Assembly (NCBI RefSeq): GCF_008807415.1
Contig: NZ_CP043626.1
Location: forward strand, 4,092,001 to 4,156,000
Direction of reading: 5' to 3'
Origin: Pseudomonas denitrificans (nom. rej.)
GTDB taxonomy: Bacteria; Pseudomonadota; Gammaproteobacteria; Pseudomonadales; Pseudomonadaceae
DNA length: 64,000 bases
In this document: positions 18,101 through 26,965 of the stretch, piece after piece
Position numbering within the stretch: the stretch's first letter is position 1
Layout of the letters: every line of letters begins with the position of its first letter
Notes under the pieces: generated by a model
Databases searched by the model: none
What the model saw: the letters and a program-made list of their open reading frames with translations, nothing else
Told to the model about the DNA's origin: nothing
Program-made: the position numbers and the translations under genes

Positions 18101-18119
18101 GCAAATCTTTCGCATTATG
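18101..18119 (+). promoter_or_regulatory. Fur-box-like site upstream of icmP
   Basis: The 19-mer GCAAATCTTTCGCATTATG matches 11 of 19 positions of the Fur consensus, and it is part of the wider dyad AATGC-N9-GCATT. It lies about 65 bp before the icmP start in an AT-rich patch, a sensible place for iron repression. Confidence 0.45.
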
Positions 18120-18181
18120 TTGCGGATTTTCTTGCGCAGTCCTTTTTACGTGCGCCTCCTCTCCATGCAAAGGAACCCGTC

Positions 18182-19522
18182 ATGACTCGTATGCCCTGGG
18201 CCACTGCCAGCCTGCTCGCCATCGCTATCTCCCTCGCCGGCTGCGGCGATGACAAGAAAGCCGAAGCCCCCGCCGCCGCCGCTCCGGCTGCCAGCACCCA
18301 GAGCACTGCCCCGGCAGCGGCTGCCAAGGTCGACGAGGCCGCGGTCAAGGCCGTGGTGAAGAACTATCTGGACATCGCCGAAGCCACCTACGGCGACGCC
18401 CTGACCACCGCCAAGGCCCTGCAGACCGCCGTCGATGCGCTGATCGCCAAGCCCAGCGAAGAAACCCTGAAGGCCGCCCGCGAAGCCTGGATCGCCTCCC
18501 GCCCGTCCTACTCGCAGAGCGAAGCCTTCCGCTTCGGCAACTCGATCATCGACGACTGGGAAGGCGCGGTTAACGCCTGGCCGCTGGACGAAGGCCTGAT
18601 CGACTACGTCGCCAAGGACTACCAGCACGCCGAAGGCAACGCCGGCGCCAGCGCCAACATCGTCGCCAACACCGAGATCCAGGTCGGCGAAGACAAGATC
18701 GACGTCAAGGAAATCACCGGCGAGAAGCTCAAGGGCCTGAACGAGCTGGGTGGTTCCGAAGCCAACGTCGCCACCGGCTACCACGCCATCGAATTCCTGC
18801 TGTGGGGCCAGGACCTGAACGGCACAAAGCCGGGCGCGGGCGACCGCAAGTACACCGACTACGCCCAGGGCAAGGACTGCACCAACGGTCATTGCGACCG
18901 TCGCGCCGCCTACCTGAAGGCCGTCACCGACCTGCTGGTTTCCGACCTGGAAGAAATGCACGGCAACTTCAAGGCCGGCGTCGCCGACAACTACCGCGCC
19001 AAGGTCGAGGCCGACACCGCCGAGAACAACCTGCGCAAGATGTTCTTCGGCATGGGTTCCCTGTCCCTGGGCGAGCTGGCCGGCGAGCGCATGAAGGTCG
19101 CGCTGGAAGCCAACTCCACCGAAGACGAGCACGACTGCTTCAGCGACAACACCCACAACACCCTGTTCTTCAACGCCAAGAGCATTCGCAACATCTACAC
19201 CGGCGAATACAAGCGCACCGACGGCAGCGTCGTGAAGGGCCCGAGCCTGTCCGACCTGGTCGCCAAGGCTGACGCCCAGGCCGACACCGACCTGAAGGCC
19301 GACCTGGCCAACACCGAAGCCAAGATGCAGGTCATCGTCGACCGTGCCGAGAAGGACGGTGTGCACTTCGACCAGATGATCGCTCCGGAAGACAAGGACG
19401 ATCAGCAGAAGATCCGCGACGCCATCGCCTCGCTGGTCAAGCAGACCGGCGCCATCGAGAAGGCCGCCACCGCGGTCGGCGTGCAGGACCTGAAGCCGGA
19501 CAACGCCGATCACCAGTTCTGA
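18182..19522 (+). CDS. icmP: imelysin-family lipoprotein (IcmP, insulin-cleaving metalloproteinase type)
   Basis: A 446-residue predicted outer-envelope lipoprotein; the signal peptide ends LAISLAGC with cysteine as lipidation site. The imelysin signature GxHxxE appears as GYHAIEFLLWGQD around residue 200. P. aeruginosa IcmP was described as a metalloproteinase, while the wider imelysin family is tied to iron uptake (EfeO/EfeM-like), so a periplasmic iron role is as likely as proteolysis. An AT-rich Fur-like site precedes it, and a hairpin follows. It heads a cluster with a di-haem protein, a second imelysin and DUF1513. Confidence 0.87.
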   Translation: MTRMPWATASLLAIAISLAGCGDDKKAEAPAAAAPAASTQSTAPAAAAKVDEAAVKAVVKNYLDIAEATYGDALTTAKALQTAVDALIAKPSEETLKAAREAWIASRPSYSQSEAFRFGNSIIDDWEGAVNAWPLDEGLIDYVAKDYQHAEGNAGASANIVANTEIQVGEDKIDVKEITGEKLKGLNELGGSEANVATGYHAIEFLLWGQDLNGTKPGAGDRKYTDYAQGKDCTNGHCDRRAAYLKAVTDLLVSDLEEMHGNFKAGVADNYRAKVEADTAENNLRKMFFGMGSLSLGELAGERMKVALEANSTEDEHDCFSDNTHNTLFFNAKSIRNIYTGEYKRTDGSVVKGPSLSDLVAKADAQADTDLKADLANTEAKMQVIVDRAEKDGVHFDQMIAPEDKDDQQKIRDAIASLVKQTGAIEKAATAVGVQDLKPDNADHQF

Positions 19523-19585
19523 TCCGCCTGTCCTGACGGCTGAAAGTGCTGCGGCTCCACGCCGCAGCCACCTGCAAGCCTCTGC

Positions 19586-19608
19586 AAAGCCCCGCCCTGC
19601 GGGGCTTT
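19586..19608 (+). terminator. hairpin terminator after icmP
   Basis: A 10-bp stem AAAGCCCCGC / GCGGGGCTTT with a 3-nt loop lies 63 bp after the icmP stop. Only a short T stretch follows, so it may be partial. Confidence 0.65.
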
Positions 19609-19639
19609 GTCATTTCCGGGCGGCAAACGATGTCGTTCT

Positions 19640-19662
19640 CAAATACAAATTTTTCATATTTG
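19640..19662 (+). promoter_or_regulatory. AT-rich dyad before the di-haem gene
   Basis: CAAATA-N11-TATTTG (19640-19662) sits about 60 bp before the di-haem lipoprotein start in an otherwise GC-rich region. It resembles the AT-rich Fur-like patch before icmP and may be a second iron-responsive promoter. The match to the Fur consensus itself is weak. Confidence 0.35.
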
Positions 19663-19719
19663 CATTTGACGCCCCTGCTACCATGGCGCGCTGCCATCTA
19701 CCGCTCTGGAACCCCGCCA

Positions 19720-21144
19720 ATGCTCCACCGCCGTACCGCCCTGTGCCTTGTGCCGCTGCTGTCTGCCCTCGCCCTTGCCGCGTGCAAGCCGGAGACCTCC
19801 CAGCATGCCGTGGCCGAGCCTGGCGAAGCACTCTCCGGCGGCGCCACCACGGTGAAACAGAGCGATCGCAACGCCTATTCCATGCCCTCGGGCAACCTCA
19901 CGCCGAGTCGCCGCCTGGACTTCGCCGTGGGCAACAGCTTCTTCCGCAATCCCTGGGTGATCGCACCGACCACCACCACCGCGCGCGACGGCCTCGGCCC
20001 GCTGTTCAACACCAACGCCTGCCAGAACTGCCACATCAAGGACGGTCGCGGCCATCCGCCGGAGATCAACGACGTCAACGCCGTGTCGATGCTGGTGCGC
20101 CTGTCGATCCCCGCCGGCGCCGCCGACGTCGAAACCATCAAGCGCCTGGGCGTGGTGCCCGAGCCGGTGTACGGCGGCCAGTTCCAGGACTCGGCCGTCC
20201 CCGGCGTCGCGCCCGAGGGCAAGGTGCGGGTGGACTACGAGCCGGTGAAGGTGAGCTTCAAGGACGGCACCTTGGTCGAACTGCGCAAGCCCAAGCTGCT
20301 CATCAGCGACCTGGGCTACGGCCCGATGCACCAGGACACCCTGTTCTCCGCCCGCATCGCCCCGCCGATGATCGGCCTGGGCCTGCTGGAGTCCATCAGC
20401 GAGGCGGACATCCTCGCCAACGCCGAGCTCCAGGCCAAGGGCAGCGACGGCATCCACGGCCGGCCGAACCGGGTCTGGGACGACGAGAAACAGGCCACAG
20501 TCCTCGGCCGCTTCGGCTGGAAGGCCGGGCAACCCAACGTCGCCCAGCAGAACGCCCACGCCTTCTCCGGCGACATGGGCCTGACCAGCGACCTGCTGCC
20601 CAGCGATGACTGCACCAAAGCCCAGGTCGACTGCCGGAACGCCATCGACGGCGGCAAGCCGGAAGTCAGCCAGCACATCTTCAACAAGGTCGCCTTCTAC
20701 GCCCGCAACCTCGCGGTGCCGGCGCGGCGCAAGGTCGACGACCCGCAGGTGCTCACCGGCAAGGGCCTGTTCTTCGATTCCGGCTGCGCCAGCTGCCACA
20801 CGCCCAAGTTCACCACCGGCGCCAATGCCGCCGAGCCGGAACTGGCCAACCAGGTCATCCGCCCCTACAGCGACCTGTTGCTGCATGACATGGGCGAGGG
20901 ACTAGCGGACAATCGCCCGGAATTTCTTGCCAGCGGCCGCGACTGGCGCACGGCGCCGCTGTGGGGCATCGGCCTGACCGAGACGGTCAACGGCCACACC
21001 CAGTTCCTGCATGACGGCCGCGCCCGCAACCTGCTCGAAGCCGTGCTCTGGCACGGCGGCGAAGCCGAAGCGGCCAAGCAACGCGTACTGAATTTCGACG
21101 CCGGGCAGCGCGATGCCCTGCTGGCGTTCCTGAACTCACTCTAA
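19720..21144 (+). CDS. di-haem c-type cytochrome lipoprotein (DUF1111 thiol oxidoreductase-like)
   Basis: A 474-residue exported protein of the DUF1111 family. The signal peptide ends in lipobox LALAAC. Two haem c motifs are visible, CQNCH near residue 105 and CASCH near residue 357. The block LHDMGEGLADNRPEF with FLHDGRARNLLEAVLWHGGEA is the conserved C-terminal part. The family resembles di-haem peroxidases and usually sits with imelysins, as here, so it may oxidise or transfer electrons during iron acquisition. I chose the ATG at 19720 because it yields the signal peptide directly. Confidence 0.83.
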   Translation: MLHRRTALCLVPLLSALALAACKPETSQHAVAEPGEALSGGATTVKQSDRNAYSMPSGNLTPSRRLDFAVGNSFFRNPWVIAPTTTTARDGLGPLFNTNACQNCHIKDGRGHPPEINDVNAVSMLVRLSIPAGAADVETIKRLGVVPEPVYGGQFQDSAVPGVAPEGKVRVDYEPVKVSFKDGTLVELRKPKLLISDLGYGPMHQDTLFSARIAPPMIGLGLLESISEADILANAELQAKGSDGIHGRPNRVWDDEKQATVLGRFGWKAGQPNVAQQNAHAFSGDMGLTSDLLPSDDCTKAQVDCRNAIDGGKPEVSQHIFNKVAFYARNLAVPARRKVDDPQVLTGKGLFFDSGCASCHTPKFTTGANAAEPELANQVIRPYSDLLLHDMGEGLADNRPEFLASGRDWRTAPLWGIGLTETVNGHTQFLHDGRARNLLEAVLWHGGEAEAAKQRVLNFDAGQRDALLAFLNSL

Positions 21145-21159
21145 GGAGCCGAGCCCACC

Positions 21160-22221
21160 ATGTTCCGCCCCCGACTGTTGATCACCAGCCTTGCCATCGC
21201 CCTGGGCGCCTGCTCGCCCACCGACCCGCAGGCCACCACCAGCGCCACGCTGGCCCAGCAGGTGATCCTGCCGACCTACAGCCGCTGGGTCGACGCCGAC
21301 CGCGCGCTGGCCGCCAGCGCTCTGGCCTACTGCCAGGGCAAGGAAGACCTGACCAAGGCCCGCGCCGACTTCATGGCTGCGCAGAAGGCCTGGGCCGAGC
21401 TGCAGCCGCTGCTGGTCGGCCCGCTGGCCGAGGGCAACCGCTCCTGGCAGGTACAGTTCTGGCCGGACAAGAAGAACCTCGTGGCGCGCCAGGTCGAGCA
21501 GTTGCTCAACAGCGGCAACGCGATTTCCCCGGCGACCCTGGATAAATCCAGCGTCGTGGTGCAGGGCCTGACCGCCTACGAATACATCCTCTACGACGCC
21601 AGGATCGACCTCGCCAACGCCGAGACCAAGGCGCGCTACTGCCCGCTGCTGGAAGCCATCGGCAGCCACCAGCAGGCCCTGGCGGAGAGCATCCTGGCGC
21701 AGTGGAAGCAGGACGGCGGCATGCTCGCCCAGCTCTCCAAGTTCCCCAACGAGCGCTACGCCGATGCCCACGAGGCCATCGCCGAGCTGCTGCGGGTACA
21801 GGTCACCGCGCTGGACATGCTGAAGAAGAAGCTCGGCACCCCGCTGGGCCGCCAGAGCAAGGGCATCCCGCAGCCGTTCCAGGCTGAAGGTTGGCGCAGC
21901 GACATGTCGCTGGCGAGCCTGGACTCCAGCCTGACCGGCGCCCAGGCGCTGTGGGACGGCACCGACAAGAAGGGCCTGCGCGCCCTGCTGCCGGCCGAAC
22001 AGAAAGACCTGGCCGGCAAGATCGACGCGGCCTACGCCGACGTCCACGGCAAGCTGAAGGCGATCAACCAGCCGCTCAGCGAACTGCTCAAGGACGAAGC
22101 TGGCCTCAAGCAGCTGAACGACCTGTACGACAGCCTCAACGTCGTCCACCGCCTGCACGAAGGCGACCTGGCCAAGGCCCTGGGAGTGCAGCTGGGGTTC
22201 AACGCCAACGACGGGGATTGA
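21160..22221 (+). CDS. second imelysin-family lipoprotein
   Basis: A 353-residue imelysin-domain protein with signal peptide ending LAIALGAC. It starts 15 bp after the di-haem gene, preceded by AAGGAG. The imelysin helices are recognisable (WVDADRALAASALAYCQG..DFMAAQKAWAELQPL). In place of the GxHxxE of IcmP it has AYEYILYD, so the metal site differs and it may be a binding rather than catalytic partner. The stop is directly followed by a ~119 bp repeat. Confidence 0.82.
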   Translation: MFRPRLLITSLAIALGACSPTDPQATTSATLAQQVILPTYSRWVDADRALAASALAYCQGKEDLTKARADFMAAQKAWAELQPLLVGPLAEGNRSWQVQFWPDKKNLVARQVEQLLNSGNAISPATLDKSSVVVQGLTAYEYILYDARIDLANAETKARYCPLLEAIGSHQQALAESILAQWKQDGGMLAQLSKFPNERYADAHEAIAELLRVQVTALDMLKKKLGTPLGRQSKGIPQPFQAEGWRSDMSLASLDSSLTGAQALWDGTDKKGLRALLPAEQKDLAGKIDAAYADVHGKLKAINQPLSELLKDEAGLKQLNDLYDSLNVVHRLHEGDLAKALGVQLGFNANDGD

Positions 22222-22222
22222 T

Positions 22223-22341
22223 TCGATCTGCTGCGCGTCGGCCATGCGTCGTTGGGACGGTGCGTCGGATTGCTCATTGGCTGGAGCCAACTCCGCATCC
22301 GCCGCACCATCCCGCCTAGCCTGGCTCTGGCTCGCAAGATC
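22223..22341 (+). repeat. ~119 bp repeat, copy A
   Basis: The segment beginning TCGATCTGCTGCGCGTCGGC and ending CTGGCTCTGGCTCGC is matched in reverse complement at 26831-26949. Shared stretches include TGCTGCGCGTCGGCCATGCG and TGCTCATTGGCT..AGCCAACTCCGC, which folds as a hairpin (TTGGCT/AGCCAA). It fills most of the gap between the imelysin and DUF1513 genes. Confidence 0.85.
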
Positions 22342-22374
22342 GATGGGATGCAAGAAGTGATAGAGGTGAAAGCC

Positions 22375-23469
22375 ATGTTGCGACGTCACGTGATCGGCCT
22401 GGGCAGCCTGCTGCTCGGCGCCCTGACCTTCGGCGGCTGGACGCTGTCACGCAAGGGCAAGGAGCCCCTGGTGCTGTCCGCCCGTGACGACGCGGATGGC
22501 AAGCACTATGCCGTGGGCTATCGCCTGGACGGCAGTTGCGCCTTCGCCACCGAAGTCGGCCTGCGCTGCCACGACGTGGTGCAGCACCCCAGCCTGCCGC
22601 TGGCGCTGTTCGTCGCCCGCCGCCCTGGCCGGCAAAGCTACCTGATCGACCTGAATGACGGCCGCCTGCTGCAGACCGTCGATTCGCAGGCCGACCGCCA
22701 CTTCTACGGCCACGGCGTTTGGCACAAGGACGGCGAGTGGCTCTACGCCACCGAGAACGACACCACCGATCCGGGTCGCGGCCTGCTCGGCGTGTACCGC
22801 TTCGATGGCGAGCGCCTGAACCACACCGGCGAGGTTTCCACCCACGGCCTCGGTCCGCACCAGGTGTCCTGGATGCCCGATGGCGAAACCCTGGTGGTGG
22901 CCAACGGCGGCATCCGTACCGAAGCCGAAAGCCGCGTTGAGATGAACCTCGACGCCATGGAGCCGAGCCTGGTGCTGATGCAGCGCGACGGCGCGCTGAT
23001 CTCCAGGGAAACCCTGCCGCAGCAGATGAACAGCGTGCGCCACCTGGCCATCGCCGCGGACGGAACCATAGTCGCTGGCCAGCAATACATGGGCGACTCC
23101 CATGACCGCGCCGACCTGCTCGCCATCAAGCGCCCCGGCGAGGCCTTCCAGGCCTTCCCGCTGGCCGACGAGCAGCGCCTGGCGATGACCCAGTACACCG
23201 CGAGCGTCGCCGTGCACAACGACCTGCGCCTGGTCGCCCTGACCGCCCCGCGCGGCAACCGCTTCTTCATCTGGGACCTGGACTCCGGAGCCGTGCGCCT
23301 GGACGCGCCGCTGCCCGACTGCGCCGGTATCGGCGCGGTGAAGGACGGCTTCGTCGTCACCTCAGGCCAGGGCCGCTGCCGCTTCTACGACTGCCGCAGC
23401 GAACGCATCGCCGGCACCCCGCTGGACCTGCCCCCGGCCTTCTGGGACAACCACCTGCACCTGGCCTGA
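22375..23469 (+). CDS. DUF1513 domain protein, probable Tat-exported beta-propeller
   Basis: A 364-residue protein starting MLRRHVIGLGSLLLGALTF, whose RR-x-VIGLG pattern is Tat-like. The body reads as repeated WD/YVTN-like blades (VGYRLDGSCAFATEV, SWMPDGETLVVANGG, RHLAIAADGTIVAGQQ). DUF1513 proteins accompany imelysin and di-haem genes across proteobacteria, as here, but have no proven function. The ATG at 22375 follows GAGGTGAA. The repeat inserted upstream does not disturb the frame. Confidence 0.82.
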   Translation: MLRRHVIGLGSLLLGALTFGGWTLSRKGKEPLVLSARDDADGKHYAVGYRLDGSCAFATEVGLRCHDVVQHPSLPLALFVARRPGRQSYLIDLNDGRLLQTVDSQADRHFYGHGVWHKDGEWLYATENDTTDPGRGLLGVYRFDGERLNHTGEVSTHGLGPHQVSWMPDGETLVVANGGIRTEAESRVEMNLDAMEPSLVLMQRDGALISRETLPQQMNSVRHLAIAADGTIVAGQQYMGDSHDRADLLAIKRPGEAFQAFPLADEQRLAMTQYTASVAVHNDLRLVALTAPRGNRFFIWDLDSGAVRLDAPLPDCAGIGAVKDGFVVTSGQGRCRFYDCRSERIAGTPLDLPPAFWDNHLHLA

Positions 23470-23507
23470 ACAGGATCGGTGAACGCTGGTTGAGCACCGG
23501 CATTCCC

Positions 23508-23558
23508 TTGCAGGAGCGGGCCACGCCCGCGATCGCGCGCATGGCGCGCTCCTACGGG
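23508..23558. repeat. REP palindrome
   Basis: CAGGAGCGGGCCACGCCCGC followed by GATCGCGCGCATGGCGCGCT and CCTACG forms two facing half-units of the same REP family as at 10490. It lies in the 242 bp gap after the DUF1513 gene. Confidence 0.8.
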
Positions 23559-23711
23559 TGTGCTCAGTCGCTCACTCGACATTCGCCAGAACGCCCGTCC
23601 CAGAGCATCTGAAACCTCTACCACTCGTCTCCCTGGACTCAGGAAGACAACAATGCGGCCGATGCAAAGGCTGACCGATTCCCACCCTGCGTCTTAGAGG
23701 CGTAAACCAAG

Positions 23712-25337
23712 ATGTCCCCCAACACTTCCCTGCGTACCCAGATCCTTTCGCTGCTGGGCGGCAGCCTGCTGCTCGTGCTGCTGATCGCCCTCGCCTGCTT
23801 CCACTTCCTCTCCGGCAGCGTCGGCGCGTACCAGCGCCTGCTGGACGGTCCGCTGCAGTCCTCGCAACTGGTCGACCAAGCGAACCTGGCCTTCAAGGTC
23901 CAGGTGCAGGAATGGAAGAACGTCCTGCTGCGCGGCCAGCAGCCGGCTGATCTGACCAAGTACTGGGGCCAGTTCGAGGACCAGGAACGCGCTGTGCAGG
24001 ACGTGCTCGGTCGCCTGGAGCAGAACGCCGCCGCCGAGCCGCAGCTCAAGGCCCAGGTCAGCCGCCTGCGCGACGAACACCGCCAGCTCGGCCAGGCCTA
24101 CCGCAAGGGCCGCGACGCCTACCTCGCCGCCGGCAGCGACCCACGCGCCGGTGACGCCGCGGTGAAAGGCATCGACCGCGCCGCCAGCGAGCAGATGGCC
24201 GCCCTGGTGGACAGCCTGCACCGCGATGCCCAGGAAGAAGCCGGGAACATCTCCGCCAGCGCCCACAGCACCGTCATCAGCGGCAGCCTGATCCTGCTGA
24301 TCTCCGGCATCGCGCTGGGCCTGCTGAGTCTGTGGCTGGTCAACCGCAACCTGATCGGCCCGATCGCCCGCCTGATCGAACACATCGCCCAGCTCAGCGA
24401 AGGCAACTTCGGCGAGCGCGTCGACGCCAGCCGCCGCGATGAACTGGGCCGCCTGGCCCGCGCCGCCAATACCTTGCGCGATTTCCTGGCCGAGACCTTC
24501 ACCCGTCTGAAACACAGCACCACCGAACTGGACACCGCCAGCGGCGAGCTGAACGCCATCGCCACCCTGATGGCCGAAGGCACCCGCGAGCAGTTCTCGC
24601 GCACCGACCAGGTGGCCACGGCGATGCACGAGATGTCCGCCACCGCCCAGGAAGTCGCCCGCCACGCCTCCGACGCCGCGCGCGCCGCCGACGATGCCGA
24701 CCAGCACGCCCAGGAAGGCGGCGAAGTGATGAAGACCACCATCGTCACCATCACCGAGATGAGCAATGAGATCGCCAACACCGCCGAAGTCATCCGCCGC
24801 CTGGAAAGCGACAGCGGACGCATCGGCAAGGTGCTCGAAGTGATCCGCGGCATCGCCGACCAGACCAACCTGCTGGCCCTCAACGCCGCCATCGAGGCCG
24901 CCCGCGCCGGTGAAGCCGGCCGTGGTTTCGCCGTGGTCGCCGACGAGGTCCGCACCCTGGCCCAGCGCACCGCCGAGTCCACCGCCGAGATCCACCAGAT
25001 CATCGATACCGTGCAGACCGGCTCGGTGAACGCCCTGCGCGCCATCGAGAGCGGCCAGACCCGCAGCGAACAGGGCGTGGAGCGCGTCACCCAGGCCGGA
25101 GAAGTGTTGCGCAGCATCACCCATGCGGTGGAAGCGATCCGCGACATGAACCGCCAGATCGCCACCGCCGCCGAGGAGCAGACCTCGGTCGCCGAGGACA
25201 TCTCGCGCAACCTCACCGAGATCACCGCCATCGGCGCCACCAACGAGGAAAACGTGGTGCGTACCCAGGGTGCAAGCCGGCATTTGCACGGCCTCTCCGG
25301 TGAACTGGCGGACGTCACCCGCAAGCTCAGCGCCTGA
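23712..25337 (+). CDS. methyl-accepting chemotaxis protein
   Basis: A 541-residue chemoreceptor. TM1 is at about residues 12-34 and TM2 at 190-212, with a periplasmic helical-bundle domain of about 155 residues between ([23 protein letters not shown] is 4HB-like). HAMP follows, then the signalling domain with the hairpin tip [20 protein letters not shown]. No C-terminal CheR-binding pentapeptide is present. Ligand is unknown. It is transcribed alone between the iron cluster and the RND pump. Confidence 0.9.
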   Translation: MSPNTSLRTQILSLLGGSLLLVLLIALACFHFLSGSVGAYQRLLDGPLQSSQLVDQANLAFKVQVQEWKNVLLRGQQPADLTKYWGQFEDQERAVQDVLGRLEQNAAAEPQLKAQVSRLRDEHRQLGQAYRKGRDAYLAAGSDPRAGDAAVKGIDRAASEQMAALVDSLHRDAQEEAGNISASAHSTVISGSLILLISGIALGLLSLWLVNRNLIGPIARLIEHIAQLSEGNFGERVDASRRDELGRLARAANTLRDFLAETFTRLKHSTTELDTASGELNAIATLMAEGTREQFSRTDQVATAMHEMSATAQEVARHASDAARAADDADQHAQEGGEVMKTTIVTITEMSNEIANTAEVIRRLESDSGRIGKVLEVIRGIADQTNLLALNAAIEAARAGEAGRGFAVVADEVRTLAQRTAESTAEIHQIIDTVQTGSVNALRAIESGQTRSEQGVERVTQAGEVLRSITHAVEAIRDMNRQIATAAEEQTSVAEDISRNLTEITAIGATNEENVVRTQGASRHLHGLSGELADVTRKLSA

Positions 25338-25344
25338 TCCACTT

Positions 25345-25364
25345 GTGCCACAGGGATGTGGCAC
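25345..25364 (+). terminator. hairpin after the chemoreceptor gene
   Basis: A perfect 8-bp stem GTGCCACA / TGTGGCAC with a 4-nt loop begins 7 bp after the stop. It lacks a T run, so termination by it is uncertain. Confidence 0.45.
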
Positions 25365-25627
25365 CCTTCCCGGATCCGTCTGCTGCACCGATTCAGCGCG
25401 TATCTGCGGCAAACAACCTTACTTTTCGTGGGAAACCTCTTGTAATCGCAGGCCTTTGACTCGCCGCGCATTCAGGCATAAGGTGCGCAATTCCGCCCCG
25501 CAATGGGGCGTCCCCCGTATCGGCTTCAAAGCCTGATCGATATCTGCGCGAACGGAAGGCCGCCCGGCAACTTGTGGGCGAGCGATCGCGCCCGATTGCT
25601 GCCAGGCACGTACCAAGGAACAGGAAG

Positions 25628-26770
25628 ATGTTGCGCCGCATGCTGATCATGCTGGGCGTAGTTGCCGTCATCGTTGCGGTGCTCGCCGGCTCGAAATACC
25701 TCTCCATCAAGAAACAGATCGCCATGTTCTCGGCGCCGCGTCCGCCGGTGAGCGTGAACGCAGCCAACGCCGAAGAGCGCGACTGGCAGAGCCGCCTGCA
25801 GGCCATCGGCACCTTGCGCGCGATCCAGGGCGTGACCCTGACCGCCGAGGTTTCCGGTACGGTCAGCGCGGTGCAGTTCGTCTCCGGCGACAAGGTCAAG
25901 GTCGGTCAGCCGGTGGTGCAACTCGAATCCGATGTCGAGCAGGCCACCCTGCGCACCGCCGAAGCGGACCTCGGGCTGGCCCAGGTCGAGTACGAGCGCG
26001 GCAAGAGCCTGGTGGGCCGCCAGGCCATTTCCAAGAGCGAGTACGACCGCCTCGCCGCCCAGCTGAACCGCTCCACCGCCACCGTCGCGCAACTGCGCGC
26101 GGCGCTGGCGAAGAAGCGCATCCTCGCGCCCTTCTCCGGCACCATCGGCATCCGCCAGGTGGACGTCGGCGACTACGTTTCCCCGGGCACCGAGATCGTC
26201 ACCCTGCAGGACCTGACGACCTTGCAGGTGGACTTCTTCCTGCCCGAACAGGACTTCCCGCTGCTCAAGCGCGGGCAGAAAGTCGTGGTGCGCGTGGCGG
26301 CCTATCCGGGCCAGAGCTTCGACGCGCAGATCGACGCCATCAGCCCGCGCGTGGACAACCAGACGCGCAACCTGCTGGTCCGCGCCAGCATGGCCAACCC
26401 CGACGGCAAGCTGCTGCCGGGCATGTTCGCCAACCTGGAAGTGCAGTTGCCGGACAGCGCGCCGCGCATCGTGGTGCCCGAAACCGCGGTGGCCTTCACC
26501 CTGTACGGCAACTCGGTGTACGTGGTGGTGCCGCAGAAGAACAAGGCCGACGACAAGGACGCCGACGTGGCCAGTACCAGCCAGACCAAGGTCACGGAGT
26601 CTTCGCAGAAGAAGCTCGAAGTCGAGCGCCGCTTCGTGAAGACCGGCGAACGCCGCGAAGGCAGCGTGGTGATCCTCGAGGGCCTGAAGGCCGGCGAAGA
26701 AGTAGTGACCTCCGGCCAGCTCAAGCTGGACAACGGCACCGCCGTGGCCATCGTCAAGGACCCGCAGTAA
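25628..26770 (+). CDS. mexV: RND efflux periplasmic adaptor (MexV-like)
   Basis: A 380-residue membrane fusion protein that would link the inner-membrane pump to an outer-membrane channel. An N-terminal anchor lies at about residues 5-24. The lipoyl domain opens with EVSGTVSAVQFVSGDKVKVGQPVVQL, followed by an alpha hairpin (residues 95-150) and its second lipoyl half ILAPFSGTIGIRQVDVGDYV. No lipobox cysteine is seen. The ATG at 25628 follows AGGAACAGGAAG. The gene order and lack of an OMF gene match MexVW, which uses OprM; the name is by context. Confidence 0.82.
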   Translation: MLRRMLIMLGVVAVIVAVLAGSKYLSIKKQIAMFSAPRPPVSVNAANAEERDWQSRLQAIGTLRAIQGVTLTAEVSGTVSAVQFVSGDKVKVGQPVVQLESDVEQATLRTAEADLGLAQVEYERGKSLVGRQAISKSEYDRLAAQLNRSTATVAQLRAALAKKRILAPFSGTIGIRQVDVGDYVSPGTEIVTLQDLTTLQVDFFLPEQDFPLLKRGQKVVVRVAAYPGQSFDAQIDAISPRVDNQTRNLLVRASMANPDGKLLPGMFANLEVQLPDSAPRIVVPETAVAFTLYGNSVYVVVPQKNKADDKDADVASTSQTKVTESSQKKLEVERRFVKTGERREGSVVILEGLKAGEEVVTSGQLKLDNGTAVAIVKDPQ

Positions 26771-26782
26771 TCGCACAGCAGT

Positions 26783-26803
26783 GCCCTCGCCACCGGCGAG
26801 GGC
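26783..26803 (+). other. strong hairpin in the mexV-mexW gap
   Basis: A perfect 9-bp stem GCCCTCGCC / GGCGAGGGC with a 3-nt loop lies 12 bp after mexV. No T run follows, so it is more likely an mRNA-stability or attenuation element than a full terminator. Confidence 0.55.
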
Positions 26804-26830
26804 AACCAGAGACAACCGCTCTGCCCGGAT

Positions 26831-26949
26831 TTCGCGAGCTAGAGCCAGGCAAGGCGGAGGGAATTGGCGAAAGCGGAGTTGGCTGTAGCCAATGAGCATT
26901 TCGACGATTCCCTCCAACGCCGCATGGCCGACGCGCAGCAAATCCGAAT
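26831..26949 (-). repeat. ~119 bp repeat, copy B (inverted relative to copy A)
   Basis: The reverse complement of this segment aligns along its whole length with 22223-22341, with scattered substitutions and one or two single-base gaps. It lies between mexV and mexW. It happens to be open in the mexW frame, so gene callers can extend mexW into it. Confidence 0.85.
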
Positions 26950-26965
26950 ACAAAGGATTGAGCTT

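Noticed and set aside
18241..19520. IcmP as a proven secreted protease in this organism
   Set aside because: The lipobox and imelysin family link to iron uptake leave the role open; only the family is supported by sequence.
26864..26965. An N-terminal extension of MexW (MAKAELAVANEH..)
   Set aside because: These codons are the inverted 119 bp repeat, not coding; the RND family starts at GFTDPFIRRPV and the ATG at 26966 has a ribosome-binding site.
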